DNA of 64,000 nucleotides, from assembly GCF_003265705.1 (NCBI RefSeq), contig NW_020313057.1, positions 1,709,893 to 1,773,892 of the forward strand, in the 5' to 3' direction. The translations under genes were made by a program, and so were the position numbers. This document shows, piece by piece, positions 57,995 through 64,000 of the stretch. Position 1 is the stretch's first letter; each line of letters starts with the position of its first letter. The notes beneath the pieces are model-generated. The model was not told the DNA's origin and ran no database searches. It saw only the letters and a list, made by a program, of their open reading frames with translations. The stretch is from Callorhinus ursinus. Taxonomy: Eukaryota; Chordata; Mammalia; Carnivora; Otariidae.

Positions 57995-58605
57995 AGGCCC
58001 AAAATGGTTATGACTTAGGTTAAAGCCCCCAGTCAATAAACTGGAATTTTCTGGTCAGCATCAATGAGGTGACTTGCCACATGGGCCATCTTCATCCCCA
58101 AAGGAAGATGAAATGGTACGCAAAATAAGATCCCTTGAACTTCCTTGTAAGAGAAGGTGATCTTGCCTGAAACAATCCTTCCTTTTATTTTGCTAATTAC
58201 TTTCTTGGCCCACCCTCCTTCCTGTAAAAACCTTCCATTTGGGGGGCGCCTAGGTGGCTCAGGTGTTTGGTGTCTGCCTTTGGCTTACGTCATGATCCCA
58301 GGGTCCTGGGATCGAGCCCTGCATGGGGCTCCCTGCTCAGCAGGGAGGCCTGCTTCTCCCTCTCCTGCTCCCCCTGCTTGTGTTCCCTCTCTCGCTGTCT
58401 CTCTGTTCTGTGTCAAAAAATAAATAATAATCTTAAAAAAAAAAAAAAACTTCCATTTTGTACAACTCCTCAAAGCCCACCCTCCCCTCGCCCCCGTTTA
58501 CTAGCTGGGATGCTGCTTGATTCATGAGTCATTTAATTAAGCCAGTTAGATCTTTAAATTTTACTTGGTTGATTTTTAAGATTTAATAGCAGCAATGGGA
58601 TCCTA
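57995..58605 (+). mobile_element. LTR-like element interrupted by a SINE
   Basis: The phrases 'agatgaaatggtacgcaaaa', 'gtgatcttgcctgaaacaat', 'cttccattttgtacaactcc' and 'ttaagccagttagatcttta' look like an old solo LTR with a promoter- and polyA-like 3' half. The SINE at 58241-58449 splits it. I recall the pattern as a dispersed LTR but cannot name the family. No retroviral coding sequence is seen. Confidence 0.45.
58241..58449 (+). mobile_element. CAN-SINE with target duplication
   Basis: The head is 'ggggggcgcctaggtggctc', and the body has 'catgatcccagggtcctggg' and the CT-rich section. The tail ends in a long A run. CTTCCATTT flanks it at 58232-58240 and 58450-58458. Confidence 0.92.
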
Positions 58606-58729
58606 AGTGAACTCCAATAGCATTCGGAGACAAGAAACACAGGCATGGAATCCAAAAAGCTTTTGAGTTCACTTTCTTGCCATTTCTGAGGGCTATGGGT
58701 AAGCTTCTCTCAGTTGTGAGCTCCAGTTT

Positions 58730-58756
58730 TTGTTGTTGTTGTTGTTGTTGTTGTTA
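58730..58756. repeat. (TTG)n microsatellite
   Basis: Eight or more TTG units lie in otherwise unremarkable intergenic sequence. Confidence 0.9.
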
Positions 58757-60036
58757 ACATTTGAGCTCCCAAACTAGTTTATTTCCTTCACAGGGCAGGT
58801 AAGCTTGAGAGGGCAGATGGTTATGCCTGGAGCCCAAATGAGCTGGCAGTTTTGCACAGAGCCCCACTGAGCTGGCCGAAGGGTCTGCTAGAGCTAAGCC
58901 CCTAGCCTTTCAGACCACAATTCCCCAGGTGTAAAACGTCGGTAAGGTTCCATGAGAGAACTGGTGGTGCACAAAGGTCCTTCTTGTGTCCCAGACACAG
59001 TAACATGTCTTGATTACTCCAGATACATTAAGGTGCAAGTTTGTTTGCTTTCTTTAGTGTAGATAAAAGCCATGCTAACAGGGATCTTGGAGACCAAAAA
59101 GCTGCAAAAATTGGTGGGCACAGGCCAAGCATTTAAAGGCTGTTAGGGTGCTCCTTAAGAAGACTCCCATGATAGAAAATCTGACCACAGCAAGAGTTAG
59201 ATTGACACTATGTCACCCACCAACCTCAAGATGAGATACACTGTGAATCACACACAATCTCGAACCCTGAGGCACATCCCTTCTTCTAGGTATCAGTTCT
59301 GAGAAACCCAAAGACTTAGCTAATGGGATCCTTAAATTCTCAAGAGTCAAGTATACAACTTTCCAGCACACCTGTGTATTTTACATCTCAGAACTAGAGT
59401 CCCAAAAATTGCAGATACCTAGCAAAAACAGCAAAATCTTACTAAGCTTGTTTCATCTCCTGAGAAACTTGGCTTGGTAACCATTAGATGGAGATGGGGG
59501 TGAACAAAATAAGGCCAGACAAAATGTGGGTTAACTCCATTTGCAGCTAGGGTCCTACCAAACTTCTGCCAGCCCTCAGGGGAGTTACGACTTAGAAATA
59601 CAATGGTCATTATGAGGAATATTCCAGTTAGTAAGATCACTTAAGAAATGCACTTGAAAGCAAGGGTTCTAGTTAAGTGGAATGGGATACCTATTTTAAC
59701 TGGCATGGAGGAGCATCCTAAAGTTTTCAAATTTCTAAAGTAGTTTAACTGAAATTCATTACAAAAAAAAGCTAAGAAAAAAACAGGAAAAGATACCTAG
59801 AACAAAAGATTGTAAGACTCTATAACTCCTGATGTTCCCCTCTATCATTTGAGTACTCATCCTAGTAATTGTCTGAACTGCTTTTCCACTCTGAAGTGAC
59901 TATTCTGCAATTATTTTTTTTTTAAATAAAGGTACCCAGAGGGAAAAAAAAGCAATTCAAACATAGGTTGATAGAGGTTAGTCTTTAATATCATTTAGGC
60001 GGAAACCCAATTCTTTGAGGAATTAAAAACTGTCCT

Positions 60037-61612
60037 TGGAGGGCAGAAAAGATGGCAGAGGAGTAGGGGACCCTATTCCAACCAGTCCCCGGAATTGAGC
60101 TGGATATCTACCAGACCACTCTGAACACCCACAAAATCAGCCTGAGATGTAAGAAGATAGATTTGGATCTCTACAAACGGAATATCGCAGGCGGTTCTGT
60201 GACTCTGTGGGCAGATACCAGAGGATAAACGGTAGCGGGAGGGAGCCTGGCCATGGGGATCCTACATCTCTGGTGAGCGACAGCCTCCCGCGCTGGGGAT
60301 GGGGCACAGACTCGCCGACCGCTAGTGGCGGGGAAAGGACTTTAGGGCAGCCCCCCGATGGAAACCAGGAGCGGACCACACGTGCAAACTAGGGGCAGTT
60401 TTAGAAGCACAAAGGGCAAAGACATGCCCTGACCTGGAGGCGAGAACTGGGAGCGCTGCGGAGGGGCGCACAACCCAGGAAGCTGCAGTTTACAGCAGCA
60501 CAGACAAATGGAAATAGTGTGGCCTGGAGAGCTCACTGAAGAACAGACCGTGATCTCTCCACTCTGAGACAGAGGGTTGGAAACAGTCTCTTCTGCTCTG
60601 ATTCTCGGAAGAGACACAGAAAGCTGCCAGAGAACAAAAGTCCCCAAAAAAACGGTTTTTACTGAGCCCATCCCCCGCCACAGGGGGCAGGGCAACCCTG
60701 CCCAAACAGGGTTGCCTGAGTAACAGCGTGGCAGGCCCCTCCCCCAGAAGACAGGCTGGGAAAACAAGAGGCCAGCAACCCTAAAGTCCCTAGAAAACAG
60801 ATGCATCTTGCTTGGGTTGTGGTCAATAATTTGGACTCTGTACACTCCCTCAACCACCCCCAACAGAATGACCAGGAGGAGGAACCCCCAAAATAGGAAA
60901 GAGGCTATGACTAATGCCACAGATTTACAAATGGATTCAGATATAACCAAGATGTCGGAGATGGAATTCAGGCTCACAACTGTGAAGACAATAGCTAGAA
61001 TGGAGAAATTGATTAATGGCAACATAGAGTCTCAAAGGGCAGAAATGAAAGCTGAATTGGCAAAATTTAAAAATGCTATCAGTGAGATCCAATCTAATCT
61101 AGATAATCTAACAGCTAGGGTAAGTGAGGCAGAACAGATTAGTGACCTGGAAGACCAATTAATAGATAAAAAGTTAAAGAGGAGGCCAGGGAAAAACAAC
61201 TCAGAATCCATGAAAACAGAATCAGAGAAATAAGTGACACCATGAAATGTGCCAATGTCAGAATTATTGGGCTCCCTGAGGCGGTGGAGAGAGAGAGGAC
61301 TAGAAGATATATTTGAGCAAACTGTAGCTGAGAACTGCCCTAATCTGGGGAATGAAACTAACATTCGTGTCCTAGAGGCACAGAGAGAACCCATCCCAAG
61401 ATCAAGGAAAACAGGCCAATGCCCCGGTATGTAATAGTAAAACTCGCAAATCTTAGAACCAAGGTAACCATCTTAAGGGCAGTTAGGGGGAAAAGATTCC
61501 TTATGTACAGAGGGAGGACTATCAGAATAATGTCAGACCTATCCACAGAGACCTGGCCAGCCAGAAAGGCCTGACAAGACATATTCAGGGGCTAAACGAG
61601 AAGAACATGCAG
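60037..61612 (+). mobile_element. L1 5' half A: 5'UTR and ORF1 remnant
   Basis: The 5' end is at 'ggcagaaaagatggcagagg'. The 5'UTR runs to 60867 and ORF1 starts at ATG 60868. The first 122 codons (to 61233) are open: Lys/Arg-rich start (MTRRRNPQNRKEA), then a coiled-coil-like part (ISDLEDQLIDKKLK). A frameshift near 61185 changes the frame. The old frame resumes with RIIGLPE at about 61260 and WPARKA at about 61550. The element stops in the ORF1 C-terminal region at about 61612. The long open frame on the opposite strand (60342-61025) is not a gene. Confidence 0.82.
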
Positions 61613-64000
61613 CCAATGCAGAGACTGAGCCGAGGTGTGGGCTCTCAGCTCAGGGTTGCCATAAACTGTGATCTGCGGCATAGTCGGGCCACTGCTCCTC
61701 CAGCAGGGACCCAACAAGAGGCAGAGCCGGGGAGACTCCCCTTCCTCCCCCGGGAGGAGCGGCGCGGGAGCGCACCGCGGGGATTTGCCGGGTTTGGAGA
61801 CTCCACACGGGGTCGTGTGCCAGAAATAGAAACGCTTGGTCACAGACCGGGTGAGCATGGAGTGCGGCCGGAGACCAGGGAGACGGGACTGATGGACTGC
61901 TTTTCTCTGGGGACACACTGCGGAGCGGGGCCCCGAGTTCTTGGCTCCTCCGGGGCGGAGATTGGGAGGCCACTATTTTCACTCTCATCCTACAAAGCTG
62001 TACAGAGAGCTTGCAGGGAACAAAAGCTCCTGAAGAGCAAACCCAAGCAGATTACTTAGCCCGGACCAGGCAAGGGCGGGGCAATTCCGCCTCCGGCAAA
62101 TACATGTGGGAACCACGGCAACAGGCTCCTCCCCCAGAAGATCAGCACAAACAGCCAGCCAAGACCAAGTTTACTGATCAATGAGAACGGCAGAACTCCA
62201 GCGCTAGGGGAATACTGCACATAGAATTCATGGCTTTTTCCCCATGATTCTTTAGTCTTTCAAAGTTAATTTTTTTTAATTTTTCTTTTTCCCTTTTTCA
62301 ACCAACATTTTATCAATCCCTTTTTTAAAAAGCCATTTTTATTTTTCATTTTTAGAGTCATATTCTATCCCTTCATAGTAGTTACCCTTATTTTTGGCAT
62401 ATATATATATATATGTAGTTCTCTCTTTAAAATTTTGAGATACAGTTTCTTCTAACAGATTAAAATATACCCTAAATCTCTAGTGTATGGCTTTGTTCTA
62501 GTCTCCTGCCTGATCACATTCTCTCCCTTTTTTTTTCTAAATCCTCTTCTTTCTGTTTTCAAACTTATCAATTCCTTTTATAATATTTTTTATAATTTTC
62601 ATCTTTACAGTCATATTCCATCCTTTCATCATATCAACCCTTATTTTTGTACAAATATGTTTTTCTTTCTTTAAAATTTTGGGAGGCACTTTCTTCTAAC
62701 AGACCAAAATACACCCAAAATTTAGTGTGTGGCACTGATCTATGCACCAGCCTGATCATCTATGATCATATTCTGTTTGTCTTTTGTTATTGTTGTGTTG
62801 TGTTTTTGTTCATTTTTATCTTTTTCTTTTCTTTTTTTTTTTTTTTTTCCCTTTCTTTTCCCCTGGTTTCAGGTCTTTTTTGATTTGTTTAGAGTATATT
62901 TTCTGAGGACACTGTTATCCTGTTAGCATTTGGTTCTCTCATTCGTCTATTCTCCTCTGGACAAAATGACAAGATGGAAAAAAATCACCTCAACAAAAAG
63001 AACAAGAGGTAGTACCGACTGCCAGGGACCTACTCAATATGGACATTAGTACGATATCAAACCTAGAGTTCAAGAATCATGATTTTAAAGATACTAGCTG
63101 GGCTTGAAAAAAGCATGGAAGTTATTAGAGAAACGCTTTCTGGAGAAATAAAAGAACTAAAATCTGACCAAGTTGAAATAAAAAAGGCTATTAATGAGGT
63201 GCAATGAAAAACAGGGGCACTAACTGCTAGGTTAAATGAGGCAGAAGAGAGAATCAGTGATATAGAAGACCAAATGATGGAAAATAAAGAAGCTGAGAAA
63301 AAGGGAGATAAACAACTACTGGATCAAGAGGGCAGAATTTGAGAAATAAGTGACACCATAGATGAAATAATATTAGAGTAATTGGGATCCCAGAAGGAGA
63401 GAGAGAGGGGCAGAAGGTATATTGGAGCAAATTATAGCAGAGAACTTCCCTAATGTGGGGAAGGAAACAGGCATCAAAATCCAGGAGGCACAGAGAACCC
63501 CCCTCAAAATCAATAAAAGTAGGTCAACATCCTGACATCTAAGAGTAAAACTTACAAGTCTCAGAGACAAAGAGAAAATCCTGAAAGCAGCTCAGCCAGG
63601 AGATCTGTAACCTACAATGATAGAAACATTAGCTTGGCAACAGACCTATCCAGAGAGACCTGGCAGGCCAGAAAGGACTGGCATGATATATTCAGAGCAC
63701 TAAATGAGAAAAATATGCAACCAAGAATACTGTATCCAGTTAGGCTGTCATTCAAAATAGAAGGAAGATAAAAGCCCTCTAGGACAAACAAAAACTAAAA
63801 GAATTTGCGAACACCAAACCAGCCCTACAAGAAATAGTGAAAGGGGGTCCTCTAAGCAAAGAGAGGGCCTAAAAGCAACATAGACCAGAAAAGAACAGAG
63901 ACAATATACAGTACCAGTCACCTTCCAGGCAATACAATAGCACTAAATTCATATCTTTCAATAGTTACCCTGAATGTAAATGGGCTAAATGCCCCAATCA
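61613..64000 (+). mobile_element. L1 5' half B: 5'UTR, ORF1 remnant and ORF2 start (runs off the window)
   Basis: A GC-rich carnivore L1 5'UTR (61613 to about 62260) lacks its first part. A T-rich leader (to about 62960) follows, then an ORF1 remnant from ATG 62966 to TAA 63853-63855 with several stops and frameshifts (ISDIEDQMMENKEAEKK is visible near 63250-63300). ORF2 would begin at about 63937, where ATA stands in the start position, then [20 protein letters not shown] to the window end. Confidence 0.85.

Larger units (their letters stand above)
52851..64000. other. Intergenic DNA downstream of MINDY3
   Basis: No gene is recognised. It is made of L1 pieces, all on the + strand (53890-57985, 60037-64000), two SINEs and an LTR-like element. 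52860-53190 and 58610-60030 hold no identifiable element apart from a (TTG)n tract at 58730-58756. Confidence 0.8.

Noticed and set aside
60342..61025. 227-codon open frame on the - strand, the longest in the window
   Set aside because: It lies exactly opposite an L1 5'UTR and ORF1 start, has no domain I recognise, and is a by-product of the low stop density of that sequence.
61607..62059. 150-codon open frame on the + strand and an overlapping 112-codon frame on the - strand
   Set aside because: Both fall in the GC-rich carnivore L1 5'UTR, which is non-coding; GC content explains the lack of stops.
1..64000. CRISPR array, operon, phage or other prokaryotic system
   Set aside because: Introns, poly(A) signal, SINEs and LINEs show a mammalian nuclear genome; no regular spacer-repeat pattern was seen.

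Overview
This is a eukaryotic window from a mammal, most likely an arctoid carnivore (bear, seal or mustelid lineage). Ten copies of the tRNA-Lys-derived carnivore CAN-SINE are present, and their bodies fit the bear/seal/mustelid type better than the dog or cat types as I remember them. Several LINE-1 copies also carry 5' and 3' ends typical of carnivore L1. The species call is inference; carnivore origin is well supported.

One protein-coding gene is visible. The last seven coding exons of MINDY3 (formerly FAM188A, C10orf97 or CARP) lie on the + strand between 6914 and 52036. Together they encode the C-terminal 201 residues, which correspond to residues 245-445 of the 445-residue human protein if numbered back from the stop. 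The catalytic histidine (His287 in the human protein) is in the second exon. A degenerate EF-hand-like segment spans the third and fourth. All splice sites are GT-AG, all codon phases join, and no frame break is seen. The 3'UTR runs to about 52850 with an AATAAA signal at 52820. The promoter and the exons coding for residues 1-244, including the catalytic cysteine, lie to the left of the window.

Layout. 1-6913: end of an upstream intron, with L2, an antisense L1 3' end and a cluster of CAN-SINEs. 6914-11935: two exons separated by a 4.9-kb intron. 11936-29723: a 17.8-kb intron; its left part holds L2, MIR and L1 pieces and a nested SINE pair, while about 20.0-28.2 kb is notably poor in recognisable repeats. 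29797-44470: a 14.7-kb intron dominated by three L1 elements (30.2-40.5 kb), one nested and one internally inverted. 44471-52036: the last four exons. 52851-64000: intergenic DNA made mostly of + strand L1 fragments, an LTR-like element, two SINEs and, at the right edge, two L1 5' halves joined head to tail.

No RNA gene, CRISPR array, operon or bacterial-type system is present, and I found no convincing new biological system. The most useful observations are structural: a 62-bp near-identical direct repeat flanking an exon, an internally rearranged L1, several insertions dated by nesting, and a tail-only insertion.
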